A stretch of 64,000 bases of DNA from Chromobotia macracanthus (taxonomy: Eukaryota; Chordata; Actinopteri; Cypriniformes; Botiidae), in contig JAZGTH010000141.1 of the NCBI GenBank assembly GCA_036877525.1, positions 262,501 through 326,500 of the forward strand, given 5' to 3'. The translations under genes were made by a program, and so were the position numbers. A model generated the notes under the pieces. It was not told where the DNA came from. It saw only the letters and a program-made list of their open reading frames with translations, and did not search any database. This document shows positions 37,735 through 48,960 of the stretch, piece after piece (the stretch's first letter is position 1; each line of letters begins with the position of its first letter).

Positions 37735-39710
37735 GCCATGAGATAATTGCCTGACTAGCTTCCCTACAATCTTTGAGGCCAAGCAAACAGTGGATCAGTT
37801 ACGCAGCATGTTAACAGAAGGAGGATTCGACCTCAGGCAGTGGGCCAGTAGCCATCCAGCAGTGGTAGCTCATCTTCCATCTGAAGCACGGTCCTCAGCC
37901 ACAGAGCAGTAGTTAATGCAAAACCACAGTGACCTAGTGGAGCCGGCATTAGGTCTCAGGTGGAACTGTGCATCTGATACCCTTGGCTATCATTATCGAC
38001 CCATTGAACACACAGCACTAACCATGAGAGCTGCCTATCAGGTACTGGCATCCCAGTATGACCAATTGGGATTCATACTTTCCTTCACCACCAGAGCAAA
38101 AGTGATCCAGCAGTTGTGGGCGAAAAAGAGGGATTGGGACGACCAAGCTCTTCCACCCAACCTTCAGACTGCCTGGACCAACTGGGAGAGTGAACTTGCA
38201 CATCTCAGTAAGATATCGATTCCTTGCTGTTATGTACCAGCCTCTATCACTGTAGCAGCACAGCACAATTCCCTCCATGTGTTCTGTGATGCATATGGGG
38301 CTGTGGCATATCTGGCAGTTAACATCTGGACACCTGGACAGTGACATCCATGTCTCCTTTGTAATGACCAGATCACAAGTTGCTCCTAATTGAAGAATTG
38401 GTAGAGGTGGAGGACAAGCCTGTCAAGGGGCGGCCACCTCGGGCGATGTAGATATGACTAACAGAGAAGCAGAAACCATTCTGCTAAGATCATGTCAAGC
38501 TCAGAGCTTCCCAGAAGAGGTATCTGCCCTGAAAGCCCAAAAATCTGTTCCTGTGCACAGTCAATTACTGAACCTCGCTCCTGAGTGAGACTCCCTGACA
38601 AACCTGTTAAGAGTTGGGGGGCAATTAAGGAGGCTGGCAGACTTGGATCCAGAGAAAATCCACCCCATCGTACTGCATCCTAAACACACAATCACAAAGC
38701 TCCTTATCAAAGCATTTGACGAGCGGCTATTACATCCAGGAGCCGAGAGAGTCTATGCTGAGATGCGGAGACAGTATTGGGTTCTTAGGGGACGTCAGGC
38801 CATTAAGCATCATCAACTTACTTGTCCATCCTGTCAGCGTTGAGGGCCCAGCCAAAGGTCCCGCAAATGGCGGATTTGCCACCAGAACGCCTCTGAATGC
38901 TCTGTCCACCCTTTTACTCCTCAGACGTTGACTGCTTTGGCCCATACCTGGTCAAGTTAGGAGTAATGAGAAGCATTGGGGCCTCATCTTTAAGTGTCTC
39001 ACAATGAGAGCAGTTCACATTGAACTCCTTAGTTCAATGGATATGGATGCCTTCCTTCTCGCACTCCACAGGTTTATAGCCAGAAAAGGTCAACCAAAGA
39101 TCCGAGATCCGTTCGCATTGTGGCACCAACTTCCGTAGAGCGGAACATGAATTAAGGGAAGCCTTTTCTAGTATGGAGCCAGAACTCCAAACCTGTCTTG
39201 CAGACCATCAAATCAAGTTTGATTGGTCTGCACCCACCCAGCACTCCACATTTTGGTGGGATTGTGAAGTCCGCTCTATAAAGAATGCTCTCCAGGTGGC
39301 TGTCGGTAGTCAAACTGTGACAGAGGATGTTCTGGCCACTGTCTTGGTGGAGGTAGAGGGGATCCTCAATTCCAAACCACTAGGATACGCTCCCACCGAC
39401 GTCGCTGACCTCGACCCAATCACTCCTAATCTTCTCCTTATGGGGTGGCGGGATGCATCACTCCCCCAGGTGGTGTATGCTCCAGGAGACATGGGGCGGT
39501 GAAGGTGGGGTCACTGCCAGAACATTGTTGATCAATTCTGGATACACTTCACAAGAAACTACCTGTCTACGCTCCAGACCCGACAGAAGTCGCATAAAGC
39601 ATCATCAGACCTGGAAGTAAACTCTGTTGTACTGATTACCTACTACTGTAATACTACCAAGAGCTTGCTGGCCGATAGGCAAGGTTCAAAAGACATTACC
39701 CAGTAGTGAT
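37735..39710 (+). mobile_element. BEL/Pao retrotransposon pol remnant
   Basis: Segments in BEL order: end of reverse transcriptase (37765-37870, AKQTVDQLRSMLTEGGFDLRQW in pieces); the region after RT with LGLRWNCASDTLGYHYRP and ASQYDQLGF (37916-38344); the integrase zinc-binding HHCC region (38643-38843, ending TCPSCQR); an integrase core with GTNF but interrupted frames (about 38830-39160); and the post-core region with VRSIKNAL and VEGILNSKPLGY (39173-39502). Stops and shifts separate them. The order and motifs are those of Pao/BEL polyproteins. It is inactive. Confidence 0.85.
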
Positions 39711-39719
39711 GGACGTGTT

Positions 39720-40320
39720 TGGACTGCTGAGGTTGTTATTGCTGGTAAAGTGTACCTCAAATATACCTGAAGCTGTAGGTTTACCACTTTGTTGTCTACC
39801 GTGTTGCATACCGTGTTGATGATGATTGTTTGTAATCCTGATGTTGATTAGAAGATGATGACGATGCTTAGTGATCTTGGTGTGTGTGATTGCACCTTAT
39901 AAACAGCCGTGTTAGCCCGCTAACATTACTACACGTGCTGGAAAGTTTACGAAGTTTATTCTCTCTGCGTGTCACATTTCTGTATACTTAATAACTTTCG
40001 TTTGATATCTAATTTCTATTCTATGGTTCATATTTCATTACATTGTTCATATCTTTATATTATTGTGATTTACAGATATTTGAGAAATACTTGTTGTATA
40101 AACACAAAAACTGTTGTATTTATCTATGTTCTCTTGTTGCATTTTACAAGTTGTTAACTGTATACTACAGTTGTTCCGTGTAAGTGATTTGTACAACGTG
40201 TATTTCTTACCCTTTAATTTCTATATAACTACCTCAAGTATGTTAATCTGTGTACATGGCCAGTCTTGTACAATAAACGGCCAAACTCCTATCTGATGAC
40301 TCCTCCCTGACCTGAGTTCA
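39720..40320 (+). mobile_element. Possible 3' LTR / tail of the BEL/Pao element
   Basis: Directly follows the integrase end. It contains a TTATAAA-like box (39897) and AATAAA at about 40272, with T-rich sequence between, as expected for a long LTR. The matching 5' LTR was not identified, so borders are approximate. Confidence 0.4.
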
Positions 40321-40449
40321 GCAGTCAATAACCCACATACCAGTTTTCATTGAGGCAATTTTCAACAACATATTTTCTATGGTCTTTTCTTTCCTTTAAA
40401 CATGAATGGAGCAATAAACCTAGTGCATCATATAATAATGCTTTTGTGT

Positions 40450-40818
40450 TGTAACATCACGCCAGCAGAGGGAGCCCTCACCGGAATACTGACTGCTCAT
40501 GCTCCCTCTGCTGAACTCTGAACTTACTTCCTGTTTGGCATCTATATAAACCTTGCTGCCACATGGCCATGTTGCGAAGTATTGCCAGCTTAACACCTGA
40601 CTACTAAGCATTCTCTTTTACTGCCTGCTTACCTGTGATTTACCTATTGTTTGGTTCTCGTTTTCTGATTTTTGCCTAGCCCCTTTGTTTGACACCTGGA
40701 TTGGACTGTCTATGTTTATTACGACCCTTTGCCTGTACTTTTCGACTTTGATTATGGATAACCCCAATAAACATCCTCAACTGGATCCTGCTTCAGTTTC
40801 TGCCTCAGCCCCCTTACA
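40450..40818 (+). repeat. 5' LTR of the gypsy element
   Basis: 369 bp, TGTAAC...TTACA. A TATATAAA box is at 40543-40550. The expected RNA start about 25-30 nt later falls on GCGAAGTATT (40574-40583). AATAAA lies near 40766. The in-frame ATG codons 40712 and 40754 for gag lie inside the LTR. Confidence 0.95.
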
Positions 40819-40829
40819 GAATACTTCGC
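40574..40829 (+). promoter_or_regulatory. Self-priming pair: RNA 5' end (40574-40583) and primer site (40820-40829)
   Basis: GCGAAGTATT at the predicted transcript start is the exact complement of AATACTTCGC two bases after the LTR end. In Tf1/sushi-type elements reverse transcription is primed by the folded-back 5' end of the element's own RNA rather than by a tRNA (established). No tRNA-complementary site was recognised after the LTR. The primer site lies inside the gag frame. Confidence 0.75.
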
Positions 40830-41962
40830 CTACCCTCAATCCAGCGGATGTTTCACAGCTGCAAGCTGCATTTGTCTACCAGGGAGAACTATTACTCAGC
40901 TACCACGAACAGCTAGTTAACTTACAGGCATCGAATGAACTACTGCTCCAGCGACTTTGCTCTCCTCCTTCCACCATGTCGAGCACGGTAAGACTTGCTC
41001 TTCCCGATAAGTTTGATGGTTCTGCAGAACGGTGTAAAGGGTTCATTCGACAAGTACGCACTTATTTGGAATCGTTGGGGGATCAGTCTCATGCTAGTTC
41101 TGAGCAATGCTCTTTTATCATGTCACTATTATCTGGCAAGGCTATTGATTGGGCTGCTGCGGTTTGGGAGACGGACGAACAGTTTAGATCTTCACCTGAG
41201 TAATTTTTGCAACAACTCCGAGAAGTATTTGAATATCCTGCTGGGGGTTGGGATGTTTCGTCTCGTCTTTTACACCTTTCTCAAGGCTCACATAGTGCAG
41301 CAGAGCACGCAGTCGAATTCAGGACTCTTGCAGCTCAGAGTGGATGGAATGATGCTGCACTTAAAGGGGTGTTTCGGGAAAGCCTATGTCCCCAATTGCA
41401 GTTGGAGATGGCATGTCGAGGTGAGGAATCTTCTTTCAATGACTTTGTTAACATGACTGTTAAGATTGATAATTTGCTCAGGAACTCGCCTAAACCCAAG
41501 CAAGCGCATGCATCCCACCTTATGTCACGACCTGCACTTCGGAATCCTGAGGCACCATGTGTTACCGAGCCCATGCAAGTAGGATCTACCAGACTGTCTG
41601 AGGACGAGCGTAGACGAAGGTTCATCAACAACCTCTGCTTTTATTGTGGTGAACCAGATCATCATAAGTCACAGTGTCCTCAAAAGACCCGGAGGTCCCT
41701 CACAGCACAAGACCGGGTGAATGTGGACACCTTTTCACAAAATCCATCTAAAGTCTTCACATTACCCGTACAGATTTCTACCGAAAGTGGTTCTTTTATG
41801 TTGACAGCATTAGTAGATTCCGGTGCCGCTCTCAACCTCATCAACTTAGACATCGCCGGAAACATCAACTACCCACCATTCCATGCTTTCCACCTATCAG
41901 TATTACGGCTGTCAATAACCAACCCATCAAAGGAGGAGTTCTGGAACAGACCCGATCACTGA
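40754..41962 (+). pseudogene. Gypsy gag-protease part with an internal stop
   Basis: Frame from ATG 40754 (or 40712) is open to a TAA at 41201-41203, then continues in the same frame from 41204 to 41962. The matrix/capsid part includes PDKFDGSAERCKGFIRQV. A CCHC zinc knuckle CFYCGEPDHHKSQCP lies about 41638-41682, and the aspartic protease motif LVDSGAALNLI about 41810-41842. The TAA probably replaced a Tyr codon. A frameshift near 41865-41880 separates this frame from the pol frame that starts at about 41965. Product: structural protein and processing protease. Confidence 0.85.
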
Positions 41963-41964
41963 AA

Positions 41965-43362
41965 ATGCAAACTGGGGTTTTTCATGAAGAGAACATCTCT
42001 CTATATCTGATCGACTCACCCAAATATGAAATAATTTTAGGAATGCCATGGCTAAGTTGCCACGATCCCCACATCTCCTGGCGCACGGGTGAGCTGACCC
42101 ACTGGTCTCCATTCTGTTTTAGTCACTGTCTAACCCTTAAGCAGTCCAGTCCATGTCTGTCCACAAGCATGGGGAGCCCTCCGAGCCTGACCCAACCAAA
42201 GATCCCCAAGGTTTATAACGAGCTTTTGGAGGTCTTCAGCAAGGTTAAAGCCACACAGTTACCACCACATCGGCACTGGGACTGTGCTATAGACCTTCTT
42301 CCCAACATGTGTCCTCCCAAAAGCAAAGTCTACCCGCTGTCACGCCAAGAAGCACAGGCTATGGAGGACTACATCAAGGAGGCTTTGGAAGCTGGCTTTA
42401 TCCGTCCTTCTACTTCTCCCGCTGCAGCCGGCTTCTTCTTCGTGGAGAAGAAGGATGGGGGTCTGCGTCCGTGCATCGACTACAGAGGCCTCAATAATGT
42501 CACTGTTAAATTCAGGTATCCACTGCCTCTAGTCCCTTCTGCCCTAGAACAACTCAGGAAGGCCAAAATATTTACCAAACTCGACTTGAGAAACGCTTAT
42601 AACCTGATACGCATCAGGGACGGAGATGAGTGGAAGACAGCTTTTCTCACCACCAGGGGGCACTACGAATACCTGGTTATGCCCTTTGGCCTTGTCAATG
42701 CCCCAGCCGTCTTCCAATCCTTCATAAATGAAGTCTTCAAAGATGTCCTCCACAAGTATGTCATCGCATATCTTGACGACATCCTAATCTATTCCTTGAA
42801 TGAAGAGGATCATGTCACTCATGTCAAGAGTGTTCTTTCCAAGCTTCTTAATCACCAACTCTATGTCAAGACTGAAAAATGTGAGTTTCATGTGAAGCAG
42901 ACAACATTCCTGGGGTACAACATCAGCCACCAGGGCATTGAAATGGATGCTTCTAAGGTAACCGCCGTCACTGAGTGGCCGCAGCCCTCCACGTTGAAAG
43001 AATTGCAGAGGTTCCTGGGCTTTGCTAACTTCTATCAACGCTTCATTAGGAACTACAGCTCTATTGCTGCACCTCTCACCTCATTACTCAAGGGAAAACC
43101 CAAGAGGTTGTCATGGAACGCTTTCGCCAATGCAGCCTTCCAAAAGCTCAAGACCAGCTTCACGACGGCCCCCATCCTTAAACATCCAGATCCAGAACTC
43201 CCCTTCATTGTGGAGGTCGATGCTTCTGACTGCGGGATTGGAGCCGTGCTCTCTCAACGTCACGGACAACCTCCCAAGCTTTTCCCGTGTGCCTTCTTCT
43301 CTCGGAAGCTAACCCCGCTGAGTTTAATTATGATGTGGGAAACAAAGAGCTTCTGTCAATGA
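41965..43362 (+). pseudogene. Gypsy pol: reverse transcriptase and RNase H part
   Basis: The frame carries the end of protease (IILGMPWLS), then RT from about 42330 with KKDGGLRPCIDYRGLN, TKLDLRNAY, VMPFGLVNAPAVFQ and the catalytic box YLDD at 42769-42780, then FLGF.NFY.RFI and the start of RNase H (FIVEVDASDCGIGAVLSQ). A 1-nt loss near 43311-43318 in a run of C shifts the frame; RNase H continues in the frame from 43318 (AEFNYDVGNKELL). Confidence 0.9.
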
Positions 43363-43811
43363 AGGCTGCCATGGAAGAGTGGAGACATTGGCTCGAGGGG
43401 GCAGCTCATCCTTTTCAAGTTATCACGGACCATAAGAACCTTGAGTATGTCAAGTCTGCTCAACGTCTGAATTCACGCCAGGCAAGATGGTCTCTGTTCT
43501 TTTCACGATTCCATTTTACAGTCACTTATCGTCCAGGCTCCAAGAATAGCAAGGCAGATGCACTATCCAGGCGCCATGATCCCCCACGACAAAACTACAA
43601 TCCTGAACCCATCCTAAGTCCAGCCTTGTTTGTTGCTCCAGTCAACTGGGACATAATGGAGGAAATTCACCAGGCCGTCCTCACAGAACCATCACCAACG
43701 AACTGCCCCCCCTTCCAAACAATATGTTCCCCAGACACTACGTCACCGGGTCATCCAGTGGGTCCACACATCACTCAGCACGGGACATCCCGGCATTTCA
43801 CGAACCCTTAA
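43318..43811 (+). pseudogene. Gypsy pol: RNase H end and connection
   Basis: Includes NKELLSMKAAMEEWRHWLEG, TDHKNLEY and SKADALSRR, the usual end of gypsy RNase H. A further 1-nt frame break between about 43700 and 43811 precedes the integrase frame. Confidence 0.85.
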
Positions 43812-43815
43812 ACTT

Positions 43816-44685
43816 GTGCAGAATTCCTTCTGGTGGCCTTCAATGACCAAAGATGTGGCCAATTATGTCAAGTCTTGCTCCATCTGTGCCCAGTCCAAGA
43901 CTCCCAGGGACCTGCCGACGGGACTTCTACAGCCTCTCCCGATTCCCCAACGACCTTGGTCTCACCTCTCCATCGACTTCATCACTGACTTACCCCTGTC
44001 TGATGGTTACACCACAATCCTGGTCATCGTCGACCGCTTCTCCAAAGCCTGTCGTCTGGTTCCATTAAAAGGATTACCTACTGCCATGGAGACTGCTCAA
44101 GCCATGTTCCACCATGTCTTTCGAAACTATGGTCTACCTGAAGACATTGTATCAGATCGAGGAACTCAGTTCACCTCTCAGGTTTGGAAATCCTTTTGTA
44201 ACCTGTTAGATATCAATGTGAGTTTAACCTCTGGCTATCATCCACAGTCAAACGGTCAGGTGGAGAGGCTGAACCAAGAGATCGGCAGGTACCTGCGGAT
44301 TTACTGCAGCCGCGAACAACATCGCTGGGCTGAATTTCTCCCTTGGACCGAGTATGCCCAGAACTCACTCACGCACTCCTCTACAGGACTCACACCATTT
44401 CAATGTGTGCTGGGTTACCAGCCTCCCCTGTTCCCGTGGTCAGGAGAACCATCATCTGTGCCTGCTGTTAACGACTGGATTCGTAACAGTGAGAGGGTGT
44501 GGGACAGTGCCCATGTACGGCTTCAACGGGCTGTGAGGAGGCAGGAGATTAACGCTAACCGTCACCGTCGCCCACACCCTCCATACCAACCTGGACAAAG
44601 GGTCTGGCTCTCCACGAGGGATCTCAAGCTACGTCTGCCGAGAGGAAGCTCTCTCCCAGGTATGTTGGCCCATTTAAAATCATAA
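43816..44685 (+). pseudogene. Gypsy integrase
   Basis: Part of the zinc-binding domain (CSIC), then the catalytic core with IDFITDLP, VSDRGTQFTSQVWK and GYHPQSNGQVERLNQEI, so the D, D and E residues are present. GPY/F-type sequence follows, broken by a frameshift near 44640-44670 (PRYVGPFKI appears in the next frame). Confidence 0.9.
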
Positions 44686-44753
44686 GACAGATTAATGAGG
44701 TCACTTACCAATTAGAGCTTCCTGCTGACTACCGCATCTCTCCTTCGTTCCAT

Positions 44754-45067
44754 GTGTCACTCCTCAAACCTTTCCACCGGGACGCTGACCCCGAGGCCAT
44801 ATTGCAGGAGCCACCGCCACCGCTGGACATTGGCGGAACGCCGGCCTACAAGGTGAACGTCTTGCTTGACTCACGGCGAAGAGGAGGTCAGTTACAATAC
44901 CTGGTGGATTGGGAGGGATACGGCCCAGAGGAGAGATCGTGGGTAGCGGCAGTGGACATTCTGGATCCTCGCTCACGGAGGAGTTTCATCGAGCCAGACC
45001 TGACCGTCCAGCACCACATCCACGGGGACGCCCACGTAGAGCACCTGGAGGTGCTCCTAGAGGGGGG
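44754..45067 (+). pseudogene. Gypsy integrase C-terminus with chromodomain
   Basis: SFHVSLLKPF, then a chromodomain with YLVDWEGYGPEERSW (about 44898-44942). Chromodomains direct chromovirus insertion to modified chromatin (established). A 1-nt shift near 44970-44985 changes the final residues; the other frame gives an Arg/Pro-rich tail ending in the polypurine tract before the 3' LTR. Confidence 0.85.
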
Positions 45068-45070
45068 TTC

Positions 45071-45437
45071 TGTAACATCACGCCAGCAGAGGGAGCCCTC
45101 ACCGAATACTGACTGCTCATGCTCCCTCTGCTGAACTCTGAACTTACTTCCTGTTTGGCATCTATATAAACCTTGCTGCCACATGGCCATGTTGCGAAGT
45201 ATTGCCAGCTTAACACCTGACTACTAAGCATTCTCTTTTACTGCCTGCTTACCTGTGATTTACCTATTGTTTGGTTCTCGTTTTCTGATTTTTGCCTAGC
45301 CCCTTTGTTTGACACCTGGATTGGACTGTCTATGTTTATTACGACCCTTTGCCTGTACTTTCGACTTTGATTATGGATAACCCCAATAAACATCCGCAAC
45401 TGGATCCTGCTTCAGTTTCTGCCTCAGCCCCCTTACA
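45071..45437 (+). repeat. 3' LTR of the gypsy element
   Basis: 367 bp. It differs from the 5' LTR by loss of one G (CCGG to CCG), loss of one T in a T-run, and a silent T to G in the gag overlap (CCT to CCG). Followed by TGTGT. Confidence 0.95.
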
Positions 45438-45455
45438 TGTGTATTAAATTCTATG

Positions 45456-46320
45456 TCAGGTTGCTGGCTGTTCTTTGAGGCAGATGTTAAACTTAAAGCA
45501 ATCACGTTCTATATACCACTGGATTCCCAATGTTTGTTTTGAGAAAGGGTTACTAAAGGAAAGGTTAGGTTCTTTCATGTCATTTGCTCTTTCTGATGGA
45601 GGAATACTTTCTAGGACAGCTTTGTCATTTGATACAAATTTATGAAGTCTAAGGCCAACCAATGGCACATAGTTTTCTAGCTTCCTGAGCAAACTGGATT
45701 GCCTCCTCTGCTGTTTGTACACTTGTGACATCCACATAGAAATCATTCATTATAAACTGAAAGCCTAAGGGATGCTGGTCTTTATTACCTTCAGCCAAAT
45801 ACTTCAATCCACAATTCCCACATCCCAGAAATGAGGATGCTCCAAACAACTGTAATTTGGTCCTCTCAAAGCTGTTCTGCTAGATCTCTATTCCTCCACT
45901 ACAGAAAATGCAGGAAGTCTCTGTCTGCTTCATGCACAAAGAACCTTTTTTACAGCATATGGTTCATCATTGACACCTAAAATCACTTTTCTTGGTGCCA
46001 AGGCTCTAATGCAAGGAGGCATTTCATTACTGACAGCAGAAAGATAATTCCAAAGTTTGGCAGTGTCATGTGTAGGTATATGTGCATGCTTGACTGCAAT
46101 TGGTGTCCTTGGTTTAAACAGGAGGAAGTTCAATATAGATGGCAGAGCTTTAGCGTCTTACGTCAAATCCTAAAACCCTTTCACTTTTCAGTATGGTATT
46201 CATTCCTGTCATAGTTGTCAGTTTTGGCTTCACAAGAAATTTGTTTGCTCGCAAAACAATACTCACTTCTTGGTCAATGAAGGTTGTATCACAACCTTAG
46301 AATAGATGACAAAACTTTGT
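45456..46320 (-). mobile_element. BEL/Pao fragment: protease to reverse transcriptase
   Basis: Read on the - strand. Protease-end sequence (RALAPRKVILGVNDEPYAV, about 45935-46030) is followed by RT pieces NDFYVDVTSVQTAEEAI and LHKFVSN...SERA (45649-45849 and 45456-45746), then LGIQWYIERDCFKF. The RT box FYVDD has become FYVDV. Frames are broken. It is in opposite orientation to the BEL/Pao remnant at 37.7-39.7 kb, so the two are separate insertions. Confidence 0.75.
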
Positions 46321-46329
46321 CAGTTTGAT

Positions 46330-47215
46330 GTTCTCTTTACTGTACACCTTAAGCGTATGTATTCCTAAACAGTAAGCATTTAAGAAATTATATAACCTGT
46401 AAAAATATACACGACAATGAAGATAAATTTATATTATTTAAATTTAAATTAAGATCATTTATAGATATTGTTGCACACAAAATATGTATACTTCAGTGTT
46501 AGGAATTGTGGTCTGACGCATTGTGCAATGCAAAAATTTTATTGTGGAAATCAAGCTTGCACGATCTGGCAATCTGACAAGAGAATCCTACAAGATTCCT
46601 GTAATCCTGGGCCAAACTCTGTAGTTTTTAATTGGCTAGTTTGATATTGTGACAGTCAATTAATAACTATTGCTGTAAATTTTTTGCACCAATAAAATGT
46701 TGCCAGTATCAGATTTTGAGACCCAGGCCTGCAGCGTTTGTTTTTGTTTGCTATTATTTTACACTATTGCTTTTGTTTGCTAGCTGCTGTTTCAATTATG
46801 TGTGGCTCACCATCACTGAAAGTGTCACGTATTGATAAAGTAAAACCCCCAGGGGTCTTGCATGTGTCCGTTTTGACTGTTGTCCAGTCTGACAATAATG
46901 TCTGACACAACACAATCTGTCAGTGCTCTCATAGCTAAAATCTGCCAGCTGTTACTGTTACAGCAAATAGCAAAATAGCATTCTGCCATGACAGCCTAGC
47001 AGTCTCACCAACCTGCTTCCCGTATATGGACTGCCCTCTGAAAATATAACATGGCTGACAGGAAGATGGCACCTCCAGATTTTTGTGAAGAGCTAAAAAA
47101 CAGTGTGACCATGACCTGCAGTCATTACTTCTTGCCATTGTAACTGAGCAACATTACGTTAGCCCAGAACCGCAAGTGAAGAATGAAACTTAAAACTTAT
47201 AGAAAAAAATTAAAA
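46330..47215. other. Non-coding DNA, nothing recognised
   Basis: AT-rich, with no domain-bearing frame, splice series or classifiable repeat. Confidence 0.4.
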
Positions 47216-47221
47216 CTTATT

Positions 47222-47307
47222 GTTATTTTGAGTTAATAAGTCGTTATTTTGGGTTAGTAAGTCGTTATTTCGAGTAATTAACTCATTATTTTAAGTTATT
47301 AAGCCGT

Positions 47308-47360
<53 letters not shown>

Positions 47361-47387
47361 AAAAATAAAAAAAAAAAATTTATATAT

Positions 47388-47418
<31 letters not shown>

Positions 47419-48010
47419 ATATATATATTTATATTTCTTATAATAACAAAGATTTCTAATGTTGTGTTTTGCGCAGTTGCTTTTACATCAATCCAGTCTC
47501 ATACCGGACGCGCGCATTCTACATCTCTGAGCTAAAGTTCAGAGTTTATTCTTGATGCAAGAATAACTTGTTATATGTTTAATTAGCTTATATGTGTTTA
47601 ATTACGTTAGCGAACCTGACTGGAAACGTTAAACGTGCGAACACTTTTGGCTCCACTGACTTCCATTCATACGCATGCAGCAGACCACCGGATACCCCAT
47701 CAGTTTGAGCGCAGGTTATAATGTCCACATAAATCTTATAAATCCGACTTTTTACAGAGGAAAATATAAAACTTTTTATATTTTGTTTAATAAGTATGAA
47801 AATGCAACAGTCATAAATCCGAGTGTTCGCTCTTCTCCAGCACAGGCTTTCTCTTCTGCGAGAGAGATTCAGTAACTGACTAATGTGAGAGTAAATATAT
47901 ATTTTACTGATTTCTGAAAGATTGGACATATAATAAAACATACCCTGATGTTTGTGACTGTAACCGACTTACTAACTCGAAATAACAGCTAACAGCTGTT
48001 AACAGCTCGA
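47222..48010. mobile_element. Composite element bounded by 21-bp repeats
   Basis: Left: four direct copies of a 21-bp unit (TTATTTTGAGTTAATAAGTC and variants, 47222-47306). Then a long (TA)n and T-run (47311-47430). Right: the same unit in reverse complement (CGACTTACTAACTCGAAATA, 47965-47984). The interior (47450-47950) has higher CpG content. The inverted ends suggest a MITE or similar non-autonomous DNA element; no transposase frame is present. Confidence 0.5.
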
Positions 48011-48369
48011 AATTTTTTAATTTTTTATAAGTTTAAATCTTTATTATTAAACCCATAAGTAGTAATTACAATTGACTATGTGTCAAACTGTCAATCAAAA
48101 CTCATTAATTTATTACCCTGTTTTGGGGGTTGTCCAATTTTTAGTCTAGTTTTTACATGTCAGTCATGTATATGAGCAAGATTTACTCTGACCTCTGTCC
48201 ACCACCATCCTGAGGATCTGACCCCTCCCCACTTTGGCTCTGTCCATCACCCAGGGTTGTGTATGTTTGTTGACAGAGGTAAGAGCTGTGTTACTTGTGG
48301 TGTTCACACTTCAGACACAAAATGAAAGTGTATAATCTGAGAGTTTGGGTTTTTTCTATTTTATCTCAA

Positions 48370-48960
48370 TGTGTCTTCAGCTAGTTTGCTGATTAAAGAC
48401 CTTGCACCCCCAACATATGTCGTTCAAATGTGTGTGTATCGTTACCTCCTAAGGTAATGGCTTTACAGAGTCTGTTAAACAGAATAAACAGAGTTTCTAA
48501 CAGAGCACATGGCCCCTATCCTGTCTGACCCTTTCTAACAGCTAGTTTTCTGATTAAAGGACATGTCCCAACCTGTTCTTCTGGTCTGGGATGATAACCC
48601 TGTGCTTACTTTCTAAAGAGTGTTAACAAACTCTGATGCTCTCTGTTGGTTTGTAGAGGCTATTAAAACAGAATAACATTTTCAACAAAGCACATGGCCC
48701 CTATCCTGCCTGACCCCTTCTGGCTTGGGAAGATACCTATCCAGAGTGAAGAATGTCCTTAATATGATTGTTAAGAATCTAATGCTTGCACTACATGTCT
48801 AGATAATTAAGGAATGACATTTTCGACAAATAAAGAAAAAGCTTCATCTGGTTTAGGGTCAGTATTCTGCATCTTCATCTAGTTTTCTGATTCTAGTTTT
48901 GTGATTAAAGACCAAGCCCCCAACTTGTTCTTCCTGACTGGACGGAATATCCTTAATATG
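48370..48960. repeat. Degenerate repeat tract with recurring blocks
   Basis: The block CTAGTTTGCTGATTAAAGAC recurs at about 48382, 48542 and 48891. The block GCACATGGCCCCTATCCTG recurs at 48506 and 48691. Spacing is irregular (about 160-350 bp). Non-coding; it looks like an old tandem array or an unclassified repeat. Confidence 0.55.

Larger units (their letters stand above)
40450..45437 (+). mobile_element. Ty3/gypsy chromovirus, nearly complete
   Basis: A 4988-bp element with LTRs 40450-40818 and 45071-45437 in a TGTGT target duplication (40445-40449, 45438-45442). Internal order is gag, zinc knuckle, protease, RT, RNase H, integrase, chromodomain, a polypurine tract (about 45059-45067) and the 3' LTR. 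The LTRs differ by one substitution and two 1-nt deletions, so the insertion is recent. Reading frames are broken by one stop and several 1-nt shifts. It lies between two BEL/Pao fragments. The self-priming signal and the chromodomain place it near the Tf1/sushi branch of chromoviruses (family knowledge plus sequence). Confidence 0.95.

Noticed and set aside
41201..41203. In-frame TAA in gag as a programmed readthrough signal
   Set aside because: It falls in the middle of capsid sequence, not at the gag/pol border, so a simple nonsense mutation (probably of a Tyr codon) is more likely.
48370..48960. CRISPR-like array
   Set aside because: Irregular spacing, diverged blocks, eukaryotic host; no equal-length spacers.
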